41,421 nucleotides of DNA from Bryobacter sp. (GCA_022843605.1 JALHNI010000044.1:1-41421), one strand, 5' to 3'. Counted from the stretch's first letter, positions 27,930-36,869 are shown. Notes: generated by a model not told the origin, from the letters alone. A program made the numbers and translations.

Positions 27930-29240
27930 CTACTTCTCAAAACCCCGCACATACGGGACCACCGGCGGCCGCGGACCCGTCTCAAACATCGGTCCGCGCG
28001 TGGAGCGGTAAGTCATGTCCATAAACGGCGTCTCCACGCGGCGTCCCACCGCCGCGTAACGGCCATTCTCCCAATTGGACTCCATGTTGTAGGACGTGAT
28101 CCCCGTCGACAGCAGCAGCCGCTCGGCAGGCACCGGTTCCTTGCGGGTCAGCATCATCTCGATGATCCAGTGCTCGAAGGCATTCGCGGCGTGATACTGG
28201 GCATAGGGCCCGGGCCAACCCAGCATCGAGGCGATCACCGGCTCCTTGCGCCCTTGGATGTCGCCGGCGTAGGTCCATCCCACGCCCTGAATCGAATAGA
28301 TGGCTGCTTTTGTTCCGTCACGATAGTCGACGATACACACCATGGGCTGCCGGACGGTCTGTTCGAAATGTTCCGGCTTCAGGTTGAAGCTGGTGCGCAC
28401 GGCATCCAGCAGCTTTCCCGCCCAAGGATTGCGTGCCGTCCACTTCCAGGTTTCTGGTCCCCGAATGCACTGCACCGCCGCGATGCCGGTTTCACCGCCT
28501 TTGCGGCGCTCCACAAAGGACTGCAGTACGTCAGCACAGTGGAAAAGGCTCCCCTCATCTCCCGCGCCACTCGCCACCACCGACGCCGCAATCGGCGTAT
28601 CGATCTCGAGTTCGATCTCAGGCTTGCGGAAATAGAACGGGATGGAAGAGCCGCCGAATAAGGGAAACTTCAGTTCCCGCGACTTGTCGAACATCCACTT
28701 GGCTTCGTTCCAACTGGTGGAGAGATGCTTATCGTTGAAGACCGGCACGGAGCGCTTGCTCTGCTCGAAAACCTTGATGATCTGTTGGTAGAGCCACCAG
28801 CGTGGATAGTACTTCTGCCCAATCAGATTGTCGTGATAGATCCCGTGCTCGCCGACGAGCACCACGCCATCTACCGCCAGTTCCTTCCCCCCCAGCGTGA
28901 GCGCATCGCTCACCGTGTTGAAGATCGGAATGCCTTTTGCCTTGCACACTTTTTGGCCTAAGCCGCTTTCAGGCAGCTGATGGATATACGCAGACACTAC
29001 GTCCACCCGCGACGGGGTATGGGCGCCCTTCCACCAATAGCCGTCCAACAATTTGGTGATGATCCAATCCGCATGGGATCCCGGAGCTGCCCAATAGGTG
29101 ACGACACAAGCGATCCGCGGCCGCTTGTCCGCAGCTTGCGCACCGGCGGCGAGGCCGGCCAGAGCTGCCTTGCTGGAAACTCCCAGCAACTCACGTCGGT
29201 TGAAGAGTGGGTTCGACCCCAAGGGGCGGCTTTCAGTCAT
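27930..29240 (-). CDS. Tat-exported protein of unknown function
   Basis: 436 residues. A twin-arginine signal is visible: NRRELLG at residues 14-20, a hydrophobic Ala/Leu/Gly stretch and an AQA-A cleavage-like site near residue 35. The mature part begins RIACVVTYWAAPGSHADWI and contains DGVVLVGEHGIYH, VPVFNDKHLST, FPLFGGSSIPFYFRKPE and YHAANAFEHWIIEMML. I recognise no named enzyme family with certainty; the layout resembles Rossmann-like sugar-dehydrogenase-type secreted proteins of acidobacteria and planctomycetes. Folded before export, so a bound cofactor is possible. Confidence 0.7.
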   Translation of the reverse strand: MTESRPLGSNPLFNRRELLGVSSKAALAGLAAGAQAADKRPRIACVVTYWAAPGSHADWIITKLLDGYWWKGAHTPSRVDVVSAYIHQLPESGLGQKVCKAKGIPIFNTVSDALTLGGKELAVDGVVLVGEHGIYHDNLIGQKYYPRWWLYQQIIKVFEQSKRSVPVFNDKHLSTSWNEAKWMFDKSRELKFPLFGGSSIPFYFRKPEIELEIDTPIAASVVASGAGDEGSLFHCADVLQSFVERRKGGETGIAAVQCIRGPETWKWTARNPWAGKLLDAVRTSFNLKPEHFEQTVRQPMVCIVDYRDGTKAAIYSIQGVGWTYAGDIQGRKEPVIASMLGWPGPYAQYHAANAFEHWIIEMMLTRKEPVPAERLLLSTGITSYNMESNWENGRYAAVGRRVETPFMDMTYRSTRGPMFETGPRPPVVPYVRGFEK

Positions 29241-29280
29241 GCCGAATTGTACCGCCGCGGGACCTTCGAAGCGGCAACGC

Positions 29281-29724
29281 TCACTTCGGATCCAGATGGT
29301 CCCAAGCCGTCTGGATCCACCCTGTAAGTGGCTCTTCCACTTGGTCTTCGTGCGCCACCAGAATCGTGTGGGCGAACTTCGTTCGCGAGACCGCCCTCAC
29401 GGACTTTACCCAGGAATGCTCCACCCGCGCCGGCAAGAACAAACACAGCTCCAACGAACTCTTCCGCGTCTTCAGGAACAGATAACAGACGCCACGGGAA
29501 AACATCACCGCCTTCCCCGAGGCATAAATCCGCTGGGGTCCCAACCCGGCCGCAAAACCTCGAAGCCGCTGCCAAGCCACCAAAAGATCGCCGGCCAAGT
29601 GCCCCACCACCTCCCGCTCGGTAGGCGGAACGCAACGATGCCGCTGGGACCCTCTCGGCAGCCAACGTGAACACTTCGGGCATTTCAACGGAATCGAGGA
29701 CTGCTTCTTCGGTTCAGAGGCCAT
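29281..29724 (-). CDS. DUF5655-domain protein with N-terminal zinc motif
   Basis: 147 residues. LKCPKCSRWLPRGSQRHRC forms a short zinc-binding-like knuckle (Cys15, Cys18, His29, Cys31). The C-terminal two thirds match DUF5655: VMFSRGVCYLFLKTRKSSL, CLFLPARVEH and FAHTILVAHEDQVEEPL, ending in an aromatic helix. The function of DUF5655 is unknown; it often occurs in small stand-alone proteins. Ends 40 bases before the Tat protein on the same strand. It is the last ordinary gene before the mobile/defence region. Confidence 0.65.
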   Translation of the reverse strand: MASEPKKQSSIPLKCPKCSRWLPRGSQRHRCVPPTEREVVGHLAGDLLVAWQRLRGFAAGLGPQRIYASGKAVMFSRGVCYLFLKTRKSSLELCLFLPARVEHSWVKSVRAVSRTKFAHTILVAHEDQVEEPLTGWIQTAWDHLDPK

Positions 29725-29796
29725 TGCTCAGGAAGATGCGCCCCAGCCATTCCCGGACGTCTTTTCCTATTTCGGCAAAGTAGCCCTTCTTCCTAC

Positions 29797-29959
29797 GGGC
29801 TCACTCAGCAACTGGACAGCATCGAGTACTCTCGCCCCAGCCGGTTCCGGGCCATGCTGGACAGTTGGCTTCCAAGCGTTCGTAGCTTTGTGGCCGGGCC
29901 GCCCAGTTGCGATTACACCCGACGGGCACCGTTTGGAGCGGTACCTTCACTGGGGCTGA
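29797..29959 (+). pseudogene. Remnant of a RepA-family C-terminus
   Basis: Reads GLTQQLDSIEYSRPSRFRAM and LDSWLPSVRS in one frame. After a one-base shift near 29884 it continues VALWPGRPVAITPDGHRLER to a stop at 29957-29959. This aligns with residues near the end of the intact RepA-family gene at 36870-37868 (GLTSQLGSVEYSRPRKFRAA, LEQWLKSIHALWPDCPA). The DNA itself shares 'ctttgtggccgg' at the same point. Only the last part of the gene is present. It marks the left side of the mobile region. The rest of the gap to 30163 has short frames but nothing I can name. Confidence 0.7.
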
Positions 29960-30163
29960 ATTGCAATCATCGCTTGGCGGATTCAACGCCGGCGGAGTGC
30001 TGCCTGAGTACTGTTCACCGGACGAGGGGCAGCGGGTTGCCGATGCAGACGAATCCAGCCCAATAGAAAGGGACGCCATTGAAGCGTTGACGCATCGCTA
30101 TTTGGGTTTGCCGTAGGGCGGTTGAGATCGCCGTCCTTCTCTGCAGCCGGGAATAGAACGTTT

Positions 30164-31027
30164 TCATGTTCCCGGTGGATCGTCCAGGTCTCCCTTTCGC
30201 CAGGATTCAAGCGAATCCAGCCCGCCCGCCAGCAGCAAGCCCGAACGGACCTCTTCGGTGAGGCCATGGGTCGCAACGTGGAGCACCGAAGGGGAGCGAT
30301 AGCCCCGCCGCGGCACTGGTCCGTCGATGTGGCCCAAACGCGCCAAAATCTCGGGCCGACGCACATGGCTTTCGCCGATCCAAAGTTCTCCGTTCAGTAG
30401 CTTCGCAACTGCTACCGTCTCGCTCTCGGCGAACGCCAGATTCTTGAGCGGACCGCCCGTCGGCGGATCGAACTCATTCAAGCCGATGCACAGCGGAGTT
30501 TCGCCGGGGCGCAGCGATTCGCTGCAGATCTTCGGCAACTCGCGCGCAGAGCCGACATAGGAGATCTCATACAGATCGATGAGTGCCGTCCCCCCGTCAG
30601 GCTCTGAAAGGGCTTGCAGTGGCAGCCAGTGCAGAAAGCCGTCCGGCGAGACCAATAGCCGAGTGAACTTCTGTTCACACTCGGCCTCGATTTCGGCGAT
30701 GACACCGACGATGGGTTCCCAGAGCATTAGCCAGAGTTCGCGGACGACCTCTTGTCCCCGCCGGACGTGCTCGCGCCAATGGTCGACGGCGGAACGGATG
30801 GCCGGATAGTCTTCGAGCGTGATCATGCGGAGCAGTCCCGGACGGCCGGCGGGGACGAAGAAGATCGCCAAGCCTTCACTTTCGCAATCATGGAAGCAGG
30901 TATGGACGAAATCGATCAGAAGACTACCGGGGGCGATGCGGTCGAGTGCGGAGGCCACATCGATCACGGTGCAGGGCGGCGACTCGATCGCCTCGGGAAT
31001 TACATCCTTTAACCGGGATTCGATGGT
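30164..31027 (-). pseudogene. CHAT-domain protease fragment, missing the catalytic cysteine
   Basis: The frame holds the front part of a CHAT (caspase-like) domain: LLIDFVHTC, GLAIFFVPAGRPG, FTRLLVSPDGFLHWLPLQAL, YEISYVGSARELP, and the catalytic-His segment VLHVATHGLTEE followed by GLLLAGGLDSLESW. It then stops at 30164, before the place where the catalytic Cys (the S-A-C-D/E segment) should appear. The frame is also closed upstream by TGA at 31028-31030. CHAT proteins are peptidases often found in defence systems. This copy cannot be active as read. Confidence 0.8.
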
Positions 31028-31409
31028 TCACTCGGCGACGAAGGTCCTGTGCGGCTTCCCGCGCGGTCAGTTCACGGAACCGCTGGAGGGGCAAACGGAA
31101 CATGCGGCGGCAGGCCCAGACCGCACAGGACCAGTCGCTCCAGGCGCATCCAGGTCCAGCGGCGATCCGGTTTGGTTTGGGTGCCACTGGCGGCTCGGAA
31201 TCCGGCTGGCTCTTGGCGAAGCGCTCCGCGTCGCGGCGCTCCTGAATCAGACGGGCTAGTTTCGTCAGACTCCAATAACGAGCCCGCATCGCGATGAACG
31301 TCGCTTTGCGATCCGCTTCGTCCCTTTTGTAGGTCAGTTCTTCGCCGCGTTCGCAGAAGTCCTGCCAGAACTGGGCGACGTAGTTCTCGCGATCAGGCAC
31401 TAGACGCAT
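31028..31409 (-). pseudogene. Probable upstream part of the CHAT gene, in another frame
   Basis: The frame starts at ATG 31409 (MRLVPDRENYVAQFWQDF) and is helical and charged (ERGEELTYKRDEADRKA, LARLIQERRDAERFAKS). Towards 31030 it reads REAAQDLRRRV and then loses sense, while the CHAT frame picks up with ESRLKDVIPEAIE. A one-base shift near 31030 would join them. That link is inferred; it could be a separate small gene of unknown function. Confidence 0.4.
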
Positions 31410-31498
31410 CTGGTAGCGAATTGCCCCTTCAGCCGCGCCGCGGTAGTGCCGACGATCATGGAGGCCATGCCGGTCTCCTCCAACATCGCGTTTGGCAT

Positions 31499-31546
31499 TG
31501 TCTCAAAACGGATATACTTGTGTGTGAGTAGCGACAATATGAGACA
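31499..31546 (+). promoter_or_regulatory. Putative promoter and inverted repeat of the abiE operon
   Basis: A TATACT box (31513-31518) lies about 20 bases before the abiEi ATG, with TTGGCA (31492-31497) upstream at a short 15-base spacing. TGTCTCA (31499-31505) and TGAGACA (31540-31546) form a 7-bp inverted repeat around the box. AbiEi antitoxins are known to repress their own promoter through inverted repeats, so this fits, but the spacing is only suggestive. Confidence 0.35.
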
Positions 31547-32135
31547 GACCCAGACGGATCGACTCCTGCGACTCGCCAGAGCGGGGGCGGTTCTTCGTGC
31601 CGCCGATGTCGAGCGCCGAGGCATCCCTCGTGTCTACTTGGCGCGACTGGCTCGGGCAGGCAAGATTCACCGCGTGGCTCGAGGCGTCTACCGCAAAGCC
31701 GATGCGGTCGTGACCGAGAATCATTCCCTCGTTCAGGTTGCGTCGAGAAGCAAGCGTGCGGTGGTCTGTTTGCTTTCCGCGCTGGTGTTTCATGGTATCG
31801 GCACACAGAACCCGTTCGAGGTCTGGATCGCGCTTCCCAAAGGCGCGCGCGCTCCGGCCTTGGATCTCCGGGCACGCGTGTTTCACCTTGGGCGAGAAAC
31901 CTATGGGGGCGGAATCGAAAAGCATGCGCTGGAGGGCGTGGAAGTCCGGGTCTATTCGATTGCCAAAACCATTGTTGACTGCTTCCGCTTCCGACACCGC
32001 ATCGGTTTGGATGTGGCGATCGAGGCCTTGAAGACTTCGCTGCGTGACCAGCGGACGACGGCTGCCGAGATTCGGAAGTTCGCTCAACCAGCACGCATGA
32101 CCCGCGTGATGCAGCCATACCTGGAGGCCATGTGA
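31539..32135 (+). CDS. abiEi: AbiEi-family antitoxin (type IV toxin-antitoxin)
   Basis: 198 residues. The N-terminal winged helix is clear: RAGAVLRAADVERRGIPRVY and KIHRVARGVYRKAD. The AbiEi C-terminal domain follows: VVCLLSALVFHGIGTQNPFE, VWIALPKGARAP and IAKTIVDCFRFRHRIGLDVA. ATG 31539 is chosen over 31446 because it gives the standard N-terminus and lies after the putative promoter. The stop overlaps the toxin start (GTGA). In known systems the antitoxin counteracts AbiEii without direct binding and represses the operon. Confidence 0.85.
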   Translation: MRQTQTDRLLRLARAGAVLRAADVERRGIPRVYLARLARAGKIHRVARGVYRKADAVVTENHSLVQVASRSKRAVVCLLSALVFHGIGTQNPFEVWIALPKGARAPALDLRARVFHLGRETYGGGIEKHALEGVEVRVYSIAKTIVDCFRFRHRIGLDVAIEALKTSLRDQRTTAAEIRKFAQPARMTRVMQPYLEAM

Positions 32136-32976
32136 AGGCATCGGGGCCTAACCCGGCAGCTTCGGTGCGTGCCCGGCTGCCAATCTCGCAGAGGAGACCA
32201 CTCGACCCTGGTCAGCTACGCAGTGGAACGGCTGCTTTATCGCCTCGGAGAATCCGCCTATCGCGACCAGTTGGTTCTGAAGGGTGCCCAACTATTCCGA
32301 ATCTGGATGGGCGAACTCCATCGCCCGACTCGCGATCTGGATCTCTTGGGAAGCGGTTCGCCGGATCTCGAGGTCGTTGTGGCCATGATCCGCGAGGTGG
32401 CGTCGCATCCGGTGGCCGATGGCATCACGTTCGATGAGTCAACGATAGCGGCGTCACGCATCCGGGAAGATGCTGACTATGAAGGCGTCCGCGTCACCCT
32501 TTCGGCCCACCTCGCGGGTGCCCGTATTCCTCTCCAAGTGGATATTGGGTTTGGCGATGCCGTAACACCTGCCGCCGCGCTTACTGAGTATCCGGCGCTG
32601 CTCGGAACGCTTCCGCCGCGCATTCTCACCTATCCGGCCGAGACCGTCGTGGCGGAGAAGTATCACGCCATGGTCGTGCTCGACATCCAGAATAGCCGGA
32701 TGAAGGATTTCTACGATATTTGGTTCCTGGCGCGCAGTCGTTCCTTTGAGCCTAACGCGCTGGCTGCCGCGATCCGCGCTACCTTCGAGCGCCGGCAGAC
32801 CGCGCGTTCCGCCTTTCCGCCCTTCGCGCTCACTGCGGGCTTCTTGGCCAATCCGGAGAAAGCAGCAACAGTGGGCGGCCTTCTTGAACCGGTTGGGACT
32901 GAAAGACCGCGCACCGGCGTCACTCGCCGCAGCCGGAGCAGTGATCCACAGGCTTTTGGACGAGTGCTTGAAATAG
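32132..32976 (+). pseudogene. abiEii: AbiEii nucleotidyltransferase toxin, frameshifted at both ends
   Basis: GTG 32132 overlaps the abiEi stop and starts KASGPNPAASVRARL, the normal AbiEii N-terminus, but the frame then shifts. Sense resumes as DHSTLVSYAVERLLYRLGES, LKGAQLFRIW and PTRDLDLLG (nucleotidyltransferase DxD), and later EKYHAMVV and RMKDFYDIWFLA (the K-D-F-Y-D catalytic region). A one-base insertion near 32862 moves the end to another frame: QQWAAFLNRLGL, HRLLDECLK, stop at 32974-32976. Catalytic residues are intact but no single frame makes the whole protein. AbiEii toxins block growth by transferring nucleotides; this one is probably dead. Confidence 0.8.
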
Positions 32977-33061
32977 CGGAGTGCCTCCGCGTCCGCGAAG
33001 GAAACACCTTGCCATCGCGGCCACAAATCGGTTTGGGCGCGGTGAGACTAACTGGAAGAGG

Positions 33062-33089
33062 TGTCAGAAATATTGCCATACTTCTGACA
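33062..33089. promoter_or_regulatory. 8-bp inverted repeat operator before the DUF6088 gene
   Basis: TGTCAGAA and TTCTGACA, perfect 8-bp arms with a 12-base spacer, end two bases before the ATG at 33092. Such placement suggests self-repression by the winged-helix protein encoded behind it, as in AbiEi systems. Confidence 0.6.
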
Positions 33090-33091
33090 GT

Positions 33092-33721
33092 ATGGAGTGG
33101 CTCACAACAGCAGTGATCGGTCACCTCAGCCAGGTGCCCGAGGGCGTGCCCGTGGCAGCGAAGGAACTTCTCCATCTTGGAAACCGCGCCGCTATCGATC
33201 AGACTCTTTCGCGCCTGGTCCAGCGTGGGAGCATGATTCGCGTCGGGCGCGGGCTCTCTGTGCTTCCAGTCGAAGGGCGCTTCGGGCCCCGTCTGCCGGA
33301 GTCGGCTAAAGTTGTGCGGGCCATCATCGAACAGCACGGCGAAAACGTGGTTCCCCACGGAGCGGCAGCAGCCAATGAGTTAGGGCTGACGACGCAAGTT
33401 CCGGTGCGGGAGGCGTACCTGACCTCCGGCCCAACACGGAACCTCCGGCTGGGTAAGCAGGTCGTGGAACTCCGTCACGCTCCCGCGTGGCAGTTGGCGC
33501 TTCCTGGGCGCCCGGCCGGATCCGCGCTTCGGGCACTGGCTTGGATGGGACCGGAGCACGCCAACGACGTGATCGAGGCGCTTCGCGACAAGCTCGCGCC
33601 GTCGGAGCAAATCGCCCTCCTTGATCTGCGTAGAATGCTGCCGACCTGGATGGCGCAGCGAGTGAGCAGACTCGCCGGCCAATGCCGGGACTTAGAGGCC
33701 CGAGCCAACAAGCCCGACTAG
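33092..33721 (+). CDS. DUF6088 (AbiEi-like) transcriptional regulator/antitoxin
   Basis: 209 residues from ATG 33092. The N-terminal winged helix has VPVAAKELLHLGNRAAIDQTL, SRLVQRGSMIRVGRGLSVLP, and the second part VVPHGAAAANELGLTTQVP, VREAYLTSGPTRNLRLGKQ, typical of DUF6088, a relative of AbiEi. Such genes usually precede an AbiEii-like nucleotidyltransferase. Here the next gene, 18 bases away, is instead a primase-helicase, so the regulator may control that gene. A perfect inverted repeat directly before the start fits autoregulation. A longer frame from 32981 is rejected because it runs through the operator. Confidence 0.75.
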   Translation: MEWLTTAVIGHLSQVPEGVPVAAKELLHLGNRAAIDQTLSRLVQRGSMIRVGRGLSVLPVEGRFGPRLPESAKVVRAIIEQHGENVVPHGAAAANELGLTTQVPVREAYLTSGPTRNLRLGKQVVELRHAPAWQLALPGRPAGSALRALAWMGPEHANDVIEALRDKLAPSEQIALLDLRRMLPTWMAQRVSRLAGQCRDLEARANKPD

Positions 33722-33739
33722 CGAACGTGGGCAAATGCA

Positions 33740-36237
33740 ATGAGCGATTCAGAGCGTGGCCACCAACATGACGATCTCGCCGCCAGGTACCAGGAACTGG
33801 AGCGCGAGAATCAGTGGCTCCGTTCTCTGTTGATCGGGCATGGCATTGCCATTCCGACCGTCGAACCCGCTCCGACCAAGGTGCCGCCGCCTGCGTCATC
33901 CACCCTGAAGACGCCCCAGAAGATCGCACTATTTCGATCTCTGTTTCGTGGTCGCGAGGACGTGTATGCGCGGCGATGGGAGAGCCCTGATGGCCGCGCC
34001 GGCTACTCGCCAAACACTGAGCGCGACTGGAAATCCTACTACGCCGCCAAGCCCGAGGACCGAAAACGCGTCGACAGGGAGACCAGAAAGAGCATCCCGC
34101 TCGACGATGATGCGATCCACGCGCATCTCGCCGGTAAGCACACCCTCGGCGTATATCCCCTGCTGCGCGACGAATCGTGCTGGTTTCTGGCAGTCGATTT
34201 CGACAAGAAGACTTGGAAGGAGGACGCCGCGGCGTTTTCGGAAACATGCAAGTCGCTTGGCGTGCCGGCCTCTCTGGAGTGCTCTCGGTCAGGCAACGGG
34301 GCGCACGTTTGGATCTTCTTCGAGCGGCCCGTTCCGGCAACCGTCGCCCGCCGCTGGGGGCGCTGCTGCTGACCCGAACCATGGAACGCCGTCATCAAAT
34401 CGGGCTCGACTCATACGATCGCTTCTTTCCGAATCAAGACACGATGCCCAAGGGCGGCTTCGGGAACCTCATCGCCCTACCACTTCAGAAAATCCCTCGC
34501 GAACAGGGTCGCACGGAATTCCTCGACGAAGAGATGCAGCCCTACCCAGATCAATGGGGCTATCTCAGCTCCGTTCAGCGAATGACGCAGGCGGCCGCGG
34601 AACGACTTGTCTCCGAAGCCCTTCGACAGGATGGCGATTTGGTTGGCATCCGCGTTCCTAGCATTGACGACGACGAAGAGCCGGACCCTTGGACGCTTCC
34701 CCCGTCGCGAAAGCGGCCTGACAAGCATATCCCGGGGCCTCTGCCAGCGACCGTCGAGATCGTGCGGGCGAATCTGCTGTTCATCGCAAAAAAGGGCCTG
34801 CCGCCGGACTTGATGAACCGCCTCCTGCGTCTTGCGGCCTTCCAGAACTCAGAATTCTACAAAGCGCAGGTCATGCGGCTTTCCACCTACGACAAGCCGC
34901 GGGTTATCGCCTGTGGCGAGGACCTGCCGCGCCACTTGGCATTGCCGCGTGGATGCCTCGCGGAAGTGATTGCCCTTCTTGAGGGGCACAAAATCAAGGC
35001 GGTGGTCCGAGACGAGCGCTTCGCCGGCACGCCCATCGACGTCTTGTTTCACGGTACGCTGCGACCTACGCAAGAAGAAGCCGTGGCAAAAGTCCTCAAA
35101 CACGATGATGGCCTGATCTGTGCTCCAACCGTATTCGGCAAAACGGCGGTGGCGGCGTGGCTGATCGCAAAGCGAGGTGCCAACGCGCTTGTGTTGGTCC
35201 ATCGCCAGCAATTGCTCGATCAATGGCGCGAGCGTCTGGCGATGTTTCTGAATATGCCAATTGATCAGATCGGGCAAGTCGGCGGCGGCAAGACAAAGAG
35301 AACCGGAGTCATTGACGTGGCCGTCATCCAGAGCCTGCACCGAGATCAGGAGGTGAAGGACTTCGTAGGCGAGTACGGCCACGTGATTGTCGATGAATGT
35401 CACCACCTATCCGCTTTCACCTTCGAGCAGGTGATGCGCCAGGTGAAGGCAAAGTACGTGGTTGGGTTGACGGCGACGCCGACCCGAAAGGACGGCCACC
35501 ACCCGATCATCTATATGCAGTGTGGACCGGCAAGATTCACGATGGCCGTGCGTGCCATGACGGACTCCACCCCCTTCGAGCACGTCGTCATTCCGCGCGC
35601 GACCGAATTCCGAGTGCCCGCCGCCGGCGAGGTGACGATTCAGGACATCTATACCGCGATGACCACTGACGACCAACGAAACCTGAAGATTGCTAACGAC
35701 GTGACGCGCGCCGTCTCGCAAGGCCGCTCGCCGCTTGTGCTCACTGGCCGGACGGAACACCTCACGCATCTCGAGGCCACTCTGGCCGGTCGCGTTCCGA
35801 ACATCGTCCTGCTCAAAGGCGGAATGGGCCGCAAACAACGGCGAGAGGTGAATGAACGTTTGGCCGCCATACCGGAGTCCGAACCGCGCCTGATTCTGGC
35901 AACGGGGAGCTACATCGGCGAGGGATTCGACGACGCCCGCCTCGACACGTTGTTTCTCGCGATGCCGATTTCCTGGAAGGGGACGCTTCAGCAATACGTC
36001 GGCCGTCTCCACCGGCTTCACGATGCCAAGAAAGTTGTCGAAGTGTACGACTACGTCGATGGCGACGTCATGATGCTGGCCCGGATGTACGGGCGCCGGC
36101 TGAAGGGCTACGCGGACATGGGATACAAGGTTCTGTCCGATGCCCAGCGACGGCTCGACCTTGGCATACTGGCTGGCGACGGCGCAAGAGAAGACGATGA
36201 CTTGGACCCAAGTCACGGCGAAACTCTCGCAACTTAG
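33740..36237 (+). pseudogene. Archaeo-eukaryotic primase + SF2 helicase (TOTE-conflict-system type), one frameshift
   Basis: About 830 residues over two frames. The first (33740-34372) has a short coiled coil (YQELERENQWLRSLL) and then the primase (AEP) domain with catalytic FLAVDFDKK and the S-x-H motif in SGNGAHVWIFF. Near 34355 one base seems missing; the other frame continues LLTRTMERRHQIGLDSYDRF, FPNQDTMPKGGFGNLIALP (end of the AEP domain). A helicase follows: LRPTQEEAV, APTVFGKTAVAAW (Walker A), VIVDECHHL (DECH box), VGLTATPTRKDG, and QYVGRLHRLHD (motif VI). This domain order is that of AEP-helicase proteins named in TOTE conflict systems, thought to be anti-invader. Single frameshift: recent mutation, sequencing error or, less likely, recoding. 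Confidence 0.8.
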
Positions 36238-36869
36238 TCCCAGCGGGCTGGAGGAAACTCGCGATCTCCATGCGGCCCATCAGAACAACCGCACGGTTCT
36301 CCACACGCGCTCGAAGCTAATGCCGATCGAACTGACAAAGTGGTCACCGACCTGTGGATGTGAGAGCCAAACAACTCTGAAGCCAATCGGGAGACCCAGG
36401 CCTCCGAGTTCAGGAACCGCCTGCTAATCGCATTAGTCACACGGTTCACCTTCCACTTTCGTTCGTATCGACGCAATCAACGACCGACTGTCCTCGGCAG
36501 AAGTCCACTGAATGTCGAAGCACTAAGCTGACATTCCCACCGCGAAGTCTCTTATTTTCAATTAGATCGCGTAGCCGCTTACTGCCGTTACTGCATTAAG
36601 ATACTCAAGCAGTCGCAGGGCTATTAAGCTAAGTTGAAAAGTTGGAGCGGGAGATGGGGTTCGAACCCACGACGTTCAGCTTGGGAACTTGCACGTCATT
36701 TGGAAATAAAGAACTTCTGCGTCCATGGCGTAAATCCTGACCACAGAAATACGCTGAGTTTTCACGTTGTCCCCGAAAACGCGCCTAAACGGAGTAATCG
36801 GAGTACAAGATTTCTTTCGTTCAGGACGTGTCCCTGAGAGCGCGGGATTGCCTTTTCAAGAGGTGATCC
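36238..36869. other. Gene-free stretch around the tRNA scar
   Basis: No protein gene I can support. It becomes AT-richer from about 36540 (cttattttcaattag) to the tRNA fragment at 36643. A direct repeat TTACTGC-N2-TTACTGC lies near 36580. The right part (36690-36869) leads to the RepA-family gene, with GAGG about 7 bases before its ATG. The stretch looks like the junction between two insertions. Confidence 0.5.
36643..36687 (-). mobile_element. 3' fragment of a tRNA-Gly(CCC) gene, putative attachment site
   Basis: Read on the - strand: anticodon loop TTCCCAA (anticodon CCC), 3' anticodon stem GCTGA, variable loop, T arm GTGGG-TTCGAAC-CCCAT, acceptor strand CTCCCGC, discriminator T and an encoded CCA. 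Nothing upstream pairs with the anticodon stem or gives D arm and 5' acceptor (expected GCGGGAG), so it is only the 3' half. Tyrosine integrases commonly recombine at the anticodon loop and leave just this piece at the far end of the inserted element. By orientation the element lies to the right (36.7 kb onward) and an intact tRNA-Gly(CCC) should lie beyond the window. Confidence 0.75.

Noticed and set aside
29200..29220. GTGGGTTCGACCCC as a second tRNA T-arm piece
   Set aside because: It lies inside the coding start of the Tat protein (codons SNPLF), and no acceptor strand or CCA follows.
29854..30116. Two short + strand frames next to the RepA remnant
   Set aside because: They read the RepA remnant or its neighbour out of frame, have no ribosome site and no family pattern.
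34340..34375. Programmed -1 ribosomal frameshift in the primase-helicase gene
   Set aside because: The TGG-GGG-CGC codons do not form a slippery heptamer on which both tRNAs could re-pair after a -1 slip; mutation or sequence error is simpler.
33324..34382. 352-codon open frame on the - strand
   Set aside because: It is antisense to the DUF6088 and primase genes, very rich in Arg/Ser/Pro, without motifs.
35407..36216. 269-codon open frame on the - strand
   Set aside because: Antisense to the helicase domain with its clear DECH and motif VI; His/Val/Gly-rich, no family features.
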